Source: Erigeron canadensis | Taxonomy: Eukaryota > Streptophyta > Magnoliopsida > Asterales > Asteraceae | Direction of reading: 5' to 3' | NCBI RefSeq assembly: GCF_010389155.1 | Contig: NC_057765.1 | Coordinates: 43,419,559-43,483,558, forward strand | DNA length: 64,000 nt | Made by a program: the position numbers and the translations under genes | Part shown: positions 12,401 through 24,109 of the stretch, piece by piece | Numbering within the stretch: the stretch's first letter is position 1 | How the letters are laid out: each line of letters starts with the position of its first letter | Notes under the pieces: generated by a model | The model's database searches: none | Told to the model about the DNA's origin: nothing | What the model saw: the letters and a program-made list of their open reading frames with translations, nothing else

Positions 12401-15400
12401 ACACTCAATATAGAAGAGAACTTGTAAGAGTATATTTGTCAAACGTAGAGCAAATATGTCGTCGTTTTGTGGAAGAAAGAAGAGGAAGGCTAGGGAAGTT
12501 GATAGAAGATAAAGTTAGATGGTCAAGGTATGTAACTCCCAATTAGCAATTCTACGTGTAGGATATATGTTACCTGGAGGTGACAGATTGGCTCAGTTAG
12601 GTAACGGGTCAAAACTCGTTAATTACAGTAACTATAGTTACAATATACAACGTTGATCATTTCTTGGCAAAAAGTGACTAGGAATTGTATGCATAAAGAA
12701 AACTTGGGTAAACATTATTCTCATTTGACCCATTTGACCCGTTTTTTTCTTCTCAAGTTTCTGGCTAACCGGTTAGTGATAAATAAAAAGTTAACTCGAA
12801 GAGACCCATTCAAGTATAAATAGTCATATTGTTACCTTTAGTGTTTCTCTTTCATTAGAATGAGTTGGTAATTTTTATTTCATTTTGCCATGTTTCAGCT
12901 TCTCTCATTTCTGGTCCACAATGGATCAAATTTCTAGGCGTCGAATGTCAAGGGAGAAATCAGAGTCAGTATTGAAAGTTGTTGTAAAGCAATTCTTTAT
13001 AGAGAAGGAGGTCACGTCAACTTTGGTTATGGACTCGCTATATAGTGGATTAAGGGCTCTTGAAGCTCAGGCCAAGAGCAAGAAAGTTAAAGGAAAGTGT
13101 GATACGGAAGAAGTACCAATACCTGTTGTCCTGGTGGAGAGTGATACATTTATTCTAGTTGATGATGTATTAGTGTTGCTTGAAAGGGCGGCCTTAGAAC
13201 CATTGCCCCCGAAAGATGATAAAGGTCCTCAAAACCGTACTAAGGTGAGCCTGGGAGGAAAATTAACTTTATTTTCAGTTTAGTTCCTTTTTATATTAAA
13301 GAGTTGCATCATCAAATAAGATAGAGTTTTGGCTCTCCCAAAATAATTTGTTATATTTTGTCCTTTTCAATCACATGTCCTGACAATAATGCTTCAACTA
13401 TAATCCTGTCAAGATCATAAAATCTTATATATTTCTTATTCCATCATGTAAGCTGCCTGGAGAATTTCTGCTTTAATTTCTATTTTGTTTCAACTTCTGG
13501 GTTTACATATCTCATCTCATGTTCTTGTTTACTGTGCCAGGATGGTGGTTCAGGGGAAGATATCAGCAAGGATTCTATTGAGCGTGATGAAAGGCGACTC
13601 ACTGAGTTGGGACGTAGAACCATTGAGATATTTGTTCTCGCCCATATATTCACGTAATCGTCTTGCTATGTGTTCATAGTTAGTTATGTAGATAAAATTT
13701 GTTCTAGCTCAAGATGGTAATCTTGATTGATTTGCTGTGCTTACTTTTTCCATCACAAGAATTCTTACTACCTATATGAAACAGCAGTAAGATAGAAGTA
13801 GCATACCAAGAGGCTGTTGCTTTGAAGAGGCAAGAAGAGCTCATCCGTGAAGAAGAGGAAGCATGGATGGCTGAAAGTGAACAGAAAGCAAAACGTGCCT
13901 CTGAAAAAGAAAAGAAGTCCAAGAAGAAGCAGGTTTGTGTTGAGATGATAACCTAAGTTAAACCCTAACCCCTTTAATTCTGGTTAGTGTTTATTGGAGT
14001 TTCATCATTTTACATAAATTTGTATTTCTTTAATTCACAGGCGAAGCAGAAAAGGAACAATCGCAAATCAAAGGATAAAGGACGGGATGAAAAGCATTGT
14101 GTCGTAATAGAAGAAAAAACTCAACAATTGGATCCAATCGATGTTGAAGATTTGCTTAAAAAGCCCGAAATAGTTGAGGATGTTTCTGATGTTTCAGACT
14201 CCGTAGATTGTGGAACTGAGGCATTTCTTCGCCCTGATTCAGATGATAGAGATTCAAGCCCAGTCAACTGGGACACTGACACTTCTGAACCTCATCCACC
14301 CACAGAAGCTTGTAGCAGTGGTGCTATTAGTGTCCTAAATGGATGGCAAAAGAGTCCGTCTGCAATGGATGATAGTTCTTCGACATGTTCATCAGATTCA
14401 CTCCCATCAGGGGTGATCAATGGGCCTTACAGAGGGGATTCACATCAGAATCAGAAAAGCCAAAGTTCACCGAGCAGGTCTTTTGCATTCTACTCTTATC
14501 TTAAGGTTGTACAACTGATATTGTGGGTGGGTAGGTAACTTCTCAAAATGAGTGCTTTTCAGTATGGGTCATGTCGCACCAGGTTGATTAGAAGCCCATC
14601 TGTCCAGATTTTTATTTTACACTCCTTAGTTGGTGCATCAAAAATGTCTACAAAGATCATATTATTGAATAATGATTTATCTATATTTAAGTTGTATTTG
14701 GAGATTTTATGCAATAAAAACATACTCTGGGTGATTTTTGATCTGTAATTGTTGTGGCGAGTGTTGATTAACATGTAGTTTTTCATATTATGTAGAGGGA
14801 AAGTGAAGCAGGGGAAGGCTATTGGTGAAGTGACTGGACAGGTCAACAATGTGCAGAAACAACATGCAACTAACGAAGTAGAGTCAGGTGGGGTTGCAGT
14901 TCCGTTGCAGGATAGGATGAAGTGGCTTGAACAAGACGTCGTAAAGAAAGTGGTATGATATGATTACTTATGTGCTATTATCAGTGATCTTCTTTGCACA
15001 TTTAAAATGGAAGTTCTTTGATCTCTTGCTCTTTAGTAGATGTTCATTGGTCATGCTTTTTTTCTGTTCTTTGTCACACAACTTCCATGCTTAGGGGTGA
15101 CACTGGGCTAGAAGAGTACCTGCTTGAAAATGAACAAAGACATTTACTGGACTGAAAGCTAAATCAATACAACTTGTTTGGTTTTGGTGTACAACTGGTT
15201 TGGGATTTGGACCCAAACCAGACAGTTAAAAAAAAAATAAAAATACAAAGATTGCTTCAAGTTTAAAAACCTTAGCTTGGTTCCAGTTTTGAGATGGGAC
15301 CCAACCTCAACTGGTTTGGGATGTGGACCCAAACCAGACAGTTAAAAAAATATTAATACAAAGATTGCTTCAAGTTTAAAAACCTTAGCTTGGTTCCAGT

Positions 15401-16904
15401 TTTGAGATGGGACCCAACCTGTAAGAATTTTTAAGCTAGGAACTGGATTGAGTTTTACTTCTCGTTTTTAAATAGAGTCATCGAATGTCAAAGTTATATT
15501 CACCATCTCATAGCATGTATATGTTATTCCTTTTACTTGATTTATTACGTTGTTTTTATTTAGGAAGAAGTTGTTACATTGCAAAAAAAGTTAAGCATCA
15601 AGGATGAAGTTGAACCTGAGAAACAGTTAAAAGTAAAGATAGCTGTTTCTGTTACACCATCTTCACCCAAGAGCATTTCAAAAGCTTCACCACGTGGACT
15701 TCAGAAATCTGACCTAAAAAAGAGTGTACCCTCTGATTCTGGTATTGTCAGAAAACCCTCAACTGAGAATTCCCAAAATGCAGATAAACAGGTAGTCTTG
15801 ACAAACTCAAGTGAAGGTTCAGTCATATCAAAACCCCACACCCAAAGCACGAGTAACCAGAAACTAACCGAAAAGCCTTCAATTGTCCCCCAAGCACCTA
15901 ACTCGACTCAAAAGCCCGTGAATGTCCAAGGATCATTGACAGCTGAAAAGTCTGTTGTTCACCAAGTGTCTAAGACGTTGACCAAGTCTGTGCCAACCCC
16001 GCCCATGTCGAGGCCTTTGAGTGCACCTTTAGTTGAAGGGTCTCGAACTAATGCCACAAGTAACACTCCAGTTATCTCAATGGTTCAAACCACACCGTTT
16101 CTTTCTCGCTCAGCCAGTGCAACCGGATATCTTGGTCCTGACCCATCACCCATGGCTCAGAGTTATGGTCCACCATCTTATCGAAATGCTATGATGGGGA
16201 GTCCTGTTTCCTCTACTTCAACTGCTTTTAGTCAAGCTCACTCTCACTCATATACACAGCCTGTGTTTCTACCTCAGACCCCCGAAAGGATGGATTCTAA
16301 TAATTCTGTTGGACCAAGCTTTTCATATGGTATGATGAATCACGATGTCGTAATTCAAAATGGGTCCCAGTGGATGGCATCCCCTCAAAGGGATAACAAT
16401 AGCGGCAGATCATTCGCTCAAGGTATGATGGCGGACGAATTCCCACACCTTGATATCATTAATGATTTACTTGATGACGAGTATGCAATGCCAATTGCAT
16501 CAACTTTGGTCCCAGGCATGTCATTTCACAGCGGGCCTCGCCATTTAAGTCATCAATTTACTTTTCCGGGGGATATCAGTGGTTCACTCGACCATGGTCC
16601 TTCAACAAGCTCCTGCAGGTTTGACAGAACTCGGAGTTTTCATGAAGAGTTCCAACCTAGTTATAGTAGCGGGTATGACTTCTCAAGAGATATGCTCCCA
16701 CCACAACCAAACTTGCAGCCTTATGTGAATGGACAGATTGACGGGTCGGGTCAGAACCAATGGCAGATTGGTGGGTCAGATCTTTCTTATGGATTAAGAA
16801 ATATGGATAGTGATGGGTACACATATCACATGTCACCTGATTATTCAAACTTGACAATGGGTGTAAATGGTTACACTGTATACCGGCCTTCAAACGGGCA
16901 GTGA
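8992..16904 (+). CDS. TRAF1A/TRAF1B-like: TRAF1a/TRAF1b-type MATH-domain protein
   Basis: Twelve coding exons: 8992-9166, 9928-10039, 10205-10293, 10378-10446, 10537-10666, 12369-12527, 12899-13244, 13541-13653, 13788-13932, 14041-14477, 14796-14952, 15564-16904. They sum to 3,273 nt (1,090 aa), close to Arabidopsis TRAF1a/b. Order: acidic N-terminus (SGEAIAEWRSSEQVENG, PPYWDTDDDDD), MATH domain about residues 60-192, a conserved helical region (RRMSREKSESVLK, FFIEKEVTSTLVMDSLYSGL, LLERAALEPLPPKD), a charged coiled-coil and Lys-rich stretch about 398-470 (RQEELIREEEEAW, EKKSKKKQAKQKR), then a long Ser/Pro/Gln-rich tail. Arabidopsis TRAF1a/b (MUSE14/MUSE13) act in SCF-CPR1-linked turnover of NLR immune receptors and in ATG6/ATG13 stability; the same role here is inferred. 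ATG at 8989 lies directly upstream in frame (M-M), so the start could be one codon earlier. The frame is intact throughout, including A7 in exon 12. Confidence 0.95.
9357..9601. mobile_element. (TA)n tract plus adjacent foldback MITE in intron 1
   Basis: A (TA)n microsatellite of about 44 bp (9357-9400) is followed by an element with inverted ends: left AAAACAAGTATTAAAGTAAA (from 9415), right TTTACTTTAATACTTGTTTT (9569-9588). Interior segments aaaatcaccgtgcatc and gaatcttcgtgcatca are related to each other. Non-coding. It is one of several elements here that sit against (TA)n tracts. Confidence 0.7.
10940..11415. repeat. tandem duplication of about 236 bp in intron 5
   Basis: 10940-11175 and 11176-11415 are diverged direct repeats: both carry GCACTTAAATGCTTTATTTC, an ACAAGTTTAGTG[CT]ATTAGAT segment, and CACATATAATTGTACATAAA near the end. 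Non-coding, inside the 1.7-kb intron between exons 5 and 6 of the TRAF1-like gene. Confidence 0.85.
15192..15420. repeat. tandem duplication of about 115 bp in intron 11
   Basis: Two near-identical direct copies (15192-15306 and 15307-15420). Each begins with CAACTGGTTTGGGAT and ends with GATGGGACCCAACCT. They differ mainly in the A-run length and a few bases, so the duplication is recent. Confidence 0.9.
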
Positions 16905-17399
16905 GATGGAAATAATTTCGGATTGTCATAAGGTATATGAAGAAGAGGATGATAATGTTTGGTTATTTAGATTTGGAGTGAGGTTGTAACACCTTGTGAT
17001 ATGAATAATTTTTACATTTTTACTTTATTCTGAAAGAGTGATTCTAGATATGTTTTTTTTTTTAAATTACCTTTTACTTTGATGGATTGGGATTTGAAAT
17101 CTGACTTTGATAGCAATATTTACTAGATTCAGGTTTTATACCTATGATTTCCAGAGTCAGTTTTAGTAGGTCTGATATTGGGTTTGGTAAAATTGTTGCA
17201 GATTGACCAGATACATTGTTGGGAAAAGAAGTTGTACTCATTTAATTGGTTCAGTGTCGAATATCGAACTGTATATAGGTCTATAGGGTGTATGTATTAG
17301 AATAAAGCAATCATATGATTAAAGCTGACATACTGGTATGTATGCTACGTGTATATGTATATAGTACATATATGAGTTTCCTTAAGAATTATTATTATT
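16905..17399 (+). other. 3' flank of the TRAF1-like gene
   Basis: Contains the 3' UTR; AATAAA-like signals occur downstream (for example gaataaagc near 17301). No further gene is seen before the MITE cluster. Confidence 0.5.
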
Positions 17400-17690
17400 A
17401 TTTTTAGAATAACGAGAACAGTTAAATTATACTTGTATGTTTGGTCACATGTTTTTTTTCCCATTTACATGTGAAATGAAGAAACTTTTATAAGAAACTT
17501 TCAAATTAGCTTTTTGTGAATTTGTGAATGAATTTGTTCACGTTTTTTTGTTCACATGTGACAAACGACTGTATATAAGGTTTTGAAAAAAAATTTCTTC
17601 TGCAACATATATTTTTATAACGTTTCACATGTAAATGAACAAAAAAAACATGTGATTCAATATGAAATTTAGGAGTTCTTACAGTTAAAA
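17400..17690. mobile_element. foldback element, family with ACATGTGAA arms
   Basis: The left arm runs through gagaacagttaaatt to gtcacatgttttttttcccat; the right arm runs through cacatgtaaatgaacaaaa to aggagttcttacagtt, its inverted counterpart. The interior contains gttcacatgtgacaaacgactgtatataaggttttg, which recurs, diverged, in the element at 18216-18556. It is abutted by (TA)n-associated MITEs. Confidence 0.55.
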
Positions 17691-17765
17691 ACCTTTCACA
17701 TACTATTTTTTTTAATATTTTGAATAAATGTATGAGCCTTTCTACCTTAGATACCTAACAGCTTC

Positions 17766-17903
17766 ATATTTTCTTCCCCATATATATATATATATGAAAT
17801 GTATATGAGAAAAGTGAATATGAGGCTGTTATACAACTAACTTGAGTGAAAACCCTCACATACCAATATTTTAATATTTTGAATAAATGCTTGGAACACC
17901 CTA

Positions 17904-17934
<31 letters not shown>

Positions 17935-18004
17935 AAAACAAAAAAAATGATTTTTATGGTTTAAAAAAAGGTATGTGAGGGGTTTTTCACCTAACTTAGA
18001 TGTA
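17766..18004. mobile_element. (TA)n-flanked MITE with C/A homopolymer core
   Basis: Bounded by (TA)n at 17780-17796 and 18001-18014. Arms: TATACAACTAACTTGAGTGA and, on the right after reverse complement, TATATACATCTAAGTTAGGT; both arms then read CCCTCACATACC. The centre has a run of about 21 C followed by 14 A (about 17905-17939), a spot prone to assembly error. Same family as 47377-47566 and 47595-47780. Confidence 0.7.
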
Positions 18005-18014
18005 TATATATATA

Positions 18015-18190
18015 GGGAAATCCTTCTTACATCATGATTTTTGAATCCATAAATGTATAATGAATAAATAATGGGTTCCATGTTTTTCATGGATTAAAAA
18101 ATTAGCATATGAGAGAAATTTCACCCAACTTAGGTGTCTAACACCCAACATCTTTTCTAGCAGTAACTTAGATTCTCACATGAACCTTTT
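18015..18190. mobile_element. partial MITE of the same family
   Basis: Contains aatgaataaataatgggttcc, a ggattaaaaaattagcatatgagag segment and ttcacccaacttaggtgtctaacaccc, the right half of the neighbouring MITE family, but the left arm is replaced. It lies between (TA)n tracts, so nested or truncated insertion is likely. Confidence 0.5.
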
Positions 18191-18215
18191 CGTATATATA
18201 TATACATACATACAT

Positions 18216-18556
18216 ATAGGGGACCCTTATTTTGAAAACTCATTTTTTTTTTATGAATTGTGAGAACTCTTAAATTTTATATTGTATCACATGTTTTTTT
18301 GTTCATTCACATAAAAACATATGTTGCTGAAATTTTTTTTTTCAAAACCTTATATATAGTCATTTGTCATATGCGAACAGAAAACGTAACAAATTTATTC
18401 ACAAGTTCACAAACTGCTACTTTAAAGGTTTATTCAAAAAGTTTTTTTTACAACATACATTTTTATATCATTTCACATGTGAACGAACAAAAAAAAACAT
18501 ATAAACATAATTTAAGAGTTCTTACAAAAAAAAATGGTTCTCAAAATAAAGAAACT
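18216..18556. mobile_element. foldback element between (TA)n tracts
   Basis: Long inverted arms: left GTGAGAACTCTTAAATTTTA and GTATCACATGTTTTTTTGTT; right ACATGTGAACGAACAAAAAA and TTTAAGAGTTCTTACAAAAA. It begins after a TA/CATA tract (18191-18216) and ends at (TA)n 18556-18573. A further fragment (18574-18621) and a 37-bp (TA)n tract (18622-18658) separate it from the large Mutator-like element. Confidence 0.65.
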
Positions 18557-18619
18557 ATATATATATATATATAGGAAAATGTTCATATGAGAACCATTTA
18601 ATTGAAAGAATCATGAGAA

Positions 18620-18660
<41 letters not shown>

Positions 18661-18800
18661 GTGGGTTATATAGGGAACGGCCAACCAAATTAGTACAAGG
18701 GGACAATCCTGGACCGTCCGATCATCAAGTCTGTAGATAAAAAAAAAAGAACGCGGAGGGATAAAATAGGAAAACCAACATTATTTTCATCCTACCTATA
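18661..18800 (+). repeat. left terminal inverted repeat of the Mutator-like element
   Basis: The clearest conserved block is 18693-18724: GTACAAGGGGACAATCC, then TGGACCGTCCGATCA. Further in, GAGGGATAAAATAGG aligns loosely with AAGGGTATATCGG of the other end. Identity is high only in the 32-bp block, so the element is old or its ends have diverged. Confidence 0.65.
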
Positions 18801-18804
18801 TAAA
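18797..18804 (+). promoter_or_regulatory. TATA box in the left terminal repeat
   Basis: TATATAAA about 240 bp upstream of the proposed transposase start. Its distance from the element end (about 137 bp) mirrors the TATA box near the right end, as expected for MULE ends that double as promoters. Confidence 0.6.
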
Positions 18805-18867
18805 CCGAAACGACGACTCTTTCTTCTACAACCATCATCTCCATCCTTGACGGCAATCCAATCTGCC

Positions 18868-18942
18868 ATGAAGGCCGCTAATTCCGACAGAATGCCGACA
18901 TCTAACAACAAATTAAACAACCGTCTACAATGTTTGGCCTAA
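18868..18942 (+). CDS. upstream ORF in the transposase leader (24 codons)
   Basis: ATG at 18868, stop TAA at 18940-18942, 24 residues, lying between the TATA box and the proposed transposase ATG at 19040. It is the first ATG after the expected transcription start and would reduce main-ORF translation by a scanning model. Alternatively chance: no homologue is known to me. Confidence 0.35.
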   Translation: MKAANSDRMPTSNNKLNNRLQCLA

Positions 18943-19039
18943 AACGAACATTCTTTTCCCTTTAATTCCATTTAATAAAAAAATTTTAGATTTCAATTTT
19001 TTCCAGAAAACCCTAAATTAATTTTCCGATCTAAATTGT

Positions 19040-22000
19040 ATGGGGACAAATCAGAATGCAAATGTTGATGAAGATGTCGATTCAACTGCTAATAACGCAC
19101 CAACTGAATCAAGTAATTTTTTCTATTTTTTTATTTCTAATTTATATTATTCTCGAATATCATACAATAATTGTTTATTTTATTTCTAGTTAGATAGTTT
19201 TTATGATACATTTTTTTTATGATACATCAATTAAATTATAAAGCATTTGAGTGTACTTTTAAATTTGATCCTGATTTAATAAAATTATAAAGCATTTGAG
19301 TGTACTTTTTTTTTATGATACATTTTTTTAGATAGTTTTTATGATACATCAATTAAATTTGATCCTGATTTAATAAAATTATAAAGCATTTGAGTGTACT
19401 TTAAGCTATAAGTTACACATGTGTAATCCATACTACTAATGTAGGAGTCTGATATTTGACATTCAACTATTAAGCAAGTTACACATGTGTAAGTTATCTA
19501 ATGTCAGTTATTTAGCTATAAGTTACACATGTGTAATGCATACCACTAATGTAGGTATATCTATAAGTTTATAAATATATTTTCATGTGTGTTTTTTGTT
19601 ACATTTTCATATAGGTTCTTTTAGCATCTCAAACACTAATTTATATACAAGTAGAACAGAAGAACTTTACGATGATGATTCGTGCACACCAATAGTAGAT
19701 GACAATTTGAAACCAGTCAAGGGTACTATATTTAAGACTATAGAAGAAGCTATGCAAATGTACGAAAAGTATGCCTATGAAGCTGGATTTGATACCAAAC
19801 TATCAACACAAAGAAGGTTAAAAAGTGGTAAGGTTAAAACCAAGTACATTTGGTGTAGTAAATCTGGAAAGAGTCAAGATGTTAGTATGGATACATTAAA
19901 TTCAGAAGAAAGAGAACGTAGATCGTCAACAATGGTTACAGGTTGCAAAGCTCATGTTTTTTTCAAGATTGTCGAACACAACGGAAAATATGAGTTAACA
20001 GACTTTGTAGAGAAACACAATCACAAGATGAATGCAGGAGAATATAGATACCTTTCAAAGAAACATAGAAAACTGGGCATATCCGAAATAAATTTTATTC
20101 AGAAGGTTTCAACTTCCGACATAGGACCAACTAGAGCTCATCACATCTATAGTAACCTCGTAGGATCTCAGAAAAACACACATGGAACGGTTGTCGATTT
20201 TAAGAACCATAAAATGGCAATAAACTGTTTAATTGGTTCAGATGACTCTCAAATGCTAATAAATAAGATGAATAACCGAAAAGATTGTGTTCCGGGGTTT
20301 TTTTTTAAATAAGGTGAACAACAATGAGCTTGCTGGATTATTTTGGGCTGATGAGATTGCGAGACAGAATTACATAGAATTTGGAGATATCATCTCATTC
20401 GATGCCACATACAGAACAAACAGGTACTTTTGTTTTGTTATACATTTGTTAATAATTTTTTTTCACTTGTCTTATACACTAAGTTTATAAAATTACACAT
20501 GGGAAAGCAATGAAACAGTGATATTAAGTGAAGTATATATTTTATTTACTCATGCACTAAGTTGTTCAAGTTACACATGTGTAACTGACATAACCAGCAA
20601 TGTAGCTTTATTTACTCATGCGTAACTAATAGATTGTTTAAAGTTTGTGTACATTAACTAACTATATGAAACCTACAATTTTAGGTACAATATGATATTC
20701 GTACCTTTTACAGCCATAGACAACCACAAGAAGACAGTTTCTATTGGAGCAGGAATGATAATCAACGAAACAGCTGAATCTTATGAATGGTTACTGAGGG
20801 CATTCTTAGGTGCATTTGTTGAACAACCTAGGATGGTTGTGACTGACCAAGATGTATCAATGAAGAAGGCAATTGCAACAGTTTTCCCAGATTCACGACA
20901 TAGACTGTGTATGTGGCATATAACTCAAAAGCTATCTTCAAAAGTTAGCAAAAGGATTTTTGAAAACACTGATTTCAAAAAGAAATTCAACCAAATTGTT
21001 TGGGATGTATCAATAAGTTCAGAAAGGTTTGAGAGGAAATGGAAAGAGATAATGAAAGAGTTTAACTTGGAAGATGATGCATGGTTTAAACACATGTATG
21101 AGATAAGAAACTCATGGATACCAGCATACTTTCGAGAATTGGCGATGTCAGGTCTAATGAGAACGACTTCTCGATCTGAAAGTGAGAACTCTTTTTTTAA
21201 CAATTTCACAAACCCTTATGCCACATTGGTACATTTTATGATGTCTTATGAATCTGCAATGGAGAGGCAAGGATATAGATTGGAAATTTTAGATCATCAA
21301 TCACACAACAAGCAGCCAAGAATTATGACTGCATTGAATTTTGAAAGGCAGGCTTCCAAGTTGTACACACAGACAATATTTCTGTTGGTTCAAGAAGAGA
21401 TAAAACAATGTCTTTATAATTGTTCTCAGATAAGTGTTTCTAATGAAGGAAGTAATGAAGTAATTATTATTAAAGAGAACAGAGAGATCAACAAGAAACC
21501 AGAGAAAAAACCTCCAAGAAATAAGAAAAGAAAAGAATATGAGGATGAAGATATTGTTGAAGATATAGTAACTGTGCACGAAGAAGACCCCGAAAATGGA
21601 ATTGAGGAATCAACAAAAAAATGCAAAACGACATACTGCTTGCACATCTGGAACTACAGCTCTGAAAAGGATATACACATTTAAGGTGCATCAATATCTA
21701 AAAATATTTATTAATATATTGTTTATTATTTACTTGCTAATTAGGCTGATTTACTATTTTTTTCTTTTAAGATTTTACTCAACAAAGATGAAGATACTAT
21801 TAAATGCAGTTGCTTAACTTTTGAACGTTATGGATTCTTATGTCGGCACATATTTTGTATGTTTAAAGCAAATGATATTCAAGAAATTCCAGAAAAATAC
21901 ATTCTTAGAAGGTGGAGAAAGGATTTAGTACCACCAGGAATGCGTATAAGAAGAAAAAGGTTCTGTGAGTCGAGTGAAGAATGAGACAAGCTTGCTAATG

Positions 22001-22401
22001 AGTTGCATTTCATTGTAGAGAATTGTGTCAACATATTATCAAAAGATATACCAAAACTTTCTGATTTTGTTAAGACAGTTAGAGAATTGAAAGACAAGAT
22101 TGATGATAATGTTTCAACTTCCAGAACAAAGAAAACAAAGGAAGTTATTTTGGATTTCCTAGGTGTTCAACAACCTGAAATAAGGGAAGTTGAAAATCCG
22201 GCAGTTGTAAGTTATAAGGGGAGTCATTCAGATTCAAGGTTGAAAAGGTCAAAGGAAATTGCAATGGAAGAGCACGCCAAGCCAAAGAGAAAATGTGCAA
22301 ATTGTGGCTTAATGACGAATCATGACAAAAGAAACTGTGCAAAGAAGAAACTAGAAGAAGAAAAGGCTAAAGCGGTTGCAGAAACTCTTCAAAGATTTTA
22401 A
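19040..22401 (+). pseudogene. FAR1/FHY3-type (MULE) transposase, disrupted
   Basis: Exon 1 is 19040-19112; exon 2 is 19615-20423; exon 3 is 20685-21685; exon 4 starts at 21772. Domains in order: FAR1 zinc-binding DNA-binding domain (GTIFKTIEEAMQMYEKYA, then YIWCSKSGKS, GCKAHVFFK, HNH); MULE transposase core with catalytic Asp in SFDATY and VVTDQD, CMWH, and Glu in RSESENSFF; SWIM zinc finger (KCSCLTFERYGFLCRHIF); a Lys-rich C-terminus with a CCHC-like knuckle (CANC, HDKRNC). Breaks: T9 at 20297-20305 shifts frame at GFFF/KVNNN; the exon 3 end needs a shift near A7 (21615-21621) to reach the SWIM exon in frame; TGA at 21982-21984 interrupts EE/DKLANEL. Protein-level similarity elsewhere is good, so loss is recent. 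Family members are either MULE transposases or domesticated light-signalling factors; the location inside element ends favours transposase. Confidence 0.85.
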
Positions 22402-23380
22402 AAAAAGTAAAATAAATTGAGTTGATTATTTGTCTAAAATATTGGTTTATTTACTTGAAATGAAGTTTGACGACTTTCAGATATCAACGAAAGGCTAATT
22501 CAAAAAAGTGGAATGTGTTGGGTATTCTGTTTTCACTTTGCAGTAAGTTAAATGTCTGCTTTGAATTCCTGAATATTATGTGAATTTCTGAGTATTATAG
22601 AATTTCGAATATTCTGTGAATTTCATAAATATGTGCTCTCTGTAACAACAAGTGTAATAAATGTATCAGTTTCTGGAAACATATCTTGCGCATGTAACCA
22701 TCTCTAGGTGAATTGCAGGTGTTGTTGCTAACCAAAAGCCTTTGGCTAAATAAATTGGAAACATTAGTGTACAGGATTACAACCAAATATTTAGATAAAG
22801 GTTAGTTGTACAGGATTACAACCAAACTATTTAGATATGGATGGACCTTAAATTAAAGTAGATTATGGAAGAAGCCAACAAATTGATACAGGTAACCAAC
22901 TGTTTTTATGCAACAAATGTTTTTGGTCGTTATATACATGTAAATTACGGACATAGGCATGTAAAGTTTTTATAAACAAAAATGATGAACCACATTAGGA
23001 TAATTTTTATAGATACAATTTTGAAAAAAATTCAAATAATAAATAAAGTAAATTGAGAAACTAATTATGCATTTACTCTATCTACTTTGCCATTTCAAAT
23101 TATCAATGTAAATTGTTTAATTGCATTTACTAAAAAAGAAATGTATCTATATAGACATTAGAACTTAGACACATTACAAACAAGTCTTTGATAATATAAT
23201 TAAAACTTAGACATTAGAAACACAAAATAATCAAAATAAGTCCTACATGATTACAACCCATTTATTCTTAACATGAAGAAAGTAAAACTTAAAACAGATG
23301 ACCATCTAAGTTTGAGTAAACATTCTAAATTATTATGATATATCCAACATTCTTGGCGCAGTAGAATTATTATGATTAAA
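22402..23380. other. spacer between transposase and coiled-coil gene
   Basis: Non-coding. Holds a short direct repeat, GTACAGGATTACAACCAAA, at about 22770 and 22809. Convergent 3' ends of the plus-strand transposase and the minus-strand small gene face each other here. Confidence 0.5.
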
Positions 23381-23897
23381 TTACACATTATTAGCTTTGT
23401 TCCTCAAAAACACAACCATTTTCTTCTTATTTTCAATTAAAGCTTCTTGATGCTTAAACTTGTACAACTTTTTATTGAATTCGATATGCTTTTCTCTCAT
23501 TTTGATATTGAACATGTGAGTCAAGTTCTCCTTCTTTTCAAGAAATTCGTTGTCCATAGGAACCATCAACCTAAAGAAAAGTGAAGAAAACAAATATAAA
23601 TTTGTTCATGTAATAGATTATGAATAATTAAATAGAAAAATTGAAAATTAAAAAAATAAACCTTGACATTAAATCATTAAAACCATTTTCAAGCAACACA
23701 ACTTCATTTCGAATTTGCTCCATCTCTTGCAAATGCATAGCACAAGAATCTTTTGCTTTATTTATTGCTTTCATTTCCTTATCAAAAATTTTGTTATAAA
23801 CATCATCAGAACTAATATAGATGTTACTATTTCCTAAAACTATCTTTCGAGAAGGTGGATTTGGAAGTATCATGGAAGAAGAGTTTTGGGTATCCAT
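23381..23897 (-). CDS. two-exon coiled-coil protein carried by the element
   Basis: Exons 23897-23662 and 23570-23381 join in frame at GT-AG borders (codon split AG/G) to give exactly 426 nt, 141 aa. No frameshift or stop. The N-terminus is MDTQNSSSMILPNPPSRK; the rest is strongly helical and charged (KEMKAINKAKDSC, QEMEQIRNEVVLLENGF, EKKENLTHMFNIKMREKH, LIENKKKMVVFL), consistent with a coiled coil. A TATA-like ctatatag lies about 25 bp before the ATG. Same strand as Ulp1-like gene 1 and downstream of it; its reading phase does not continue from that gene's last exon, so it is probably separate. I do not recognise a family. It is the only undamaged multi-exon gene found inside the element. 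Confidence 0.6.
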
Positions 23898-24109
23898 ATT
23901 GGTAGAGCAGCAAATCTACTATATAGAAATTAGTTTGTCTATATGCTTTTTAAAAATAAAGCCTATACCAATAATGAAAAAATATTTGTTTTTATAATTT
24001 CCTTCATAGTTTCTATTCTAACTATAAAATACATTAAACTAAAGCAAAAAAAAATACATTCCTAACAAGTTAAAAAAAATAGATGAAGACAATATTTGCT
24101 AAGATATTA

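Noticed and set aside
18260..18574. 104-codon plus-strand ORF
   Set aside because: It lies wholly inside a foldback repeat with long T and A runs; no recognisable protein content.
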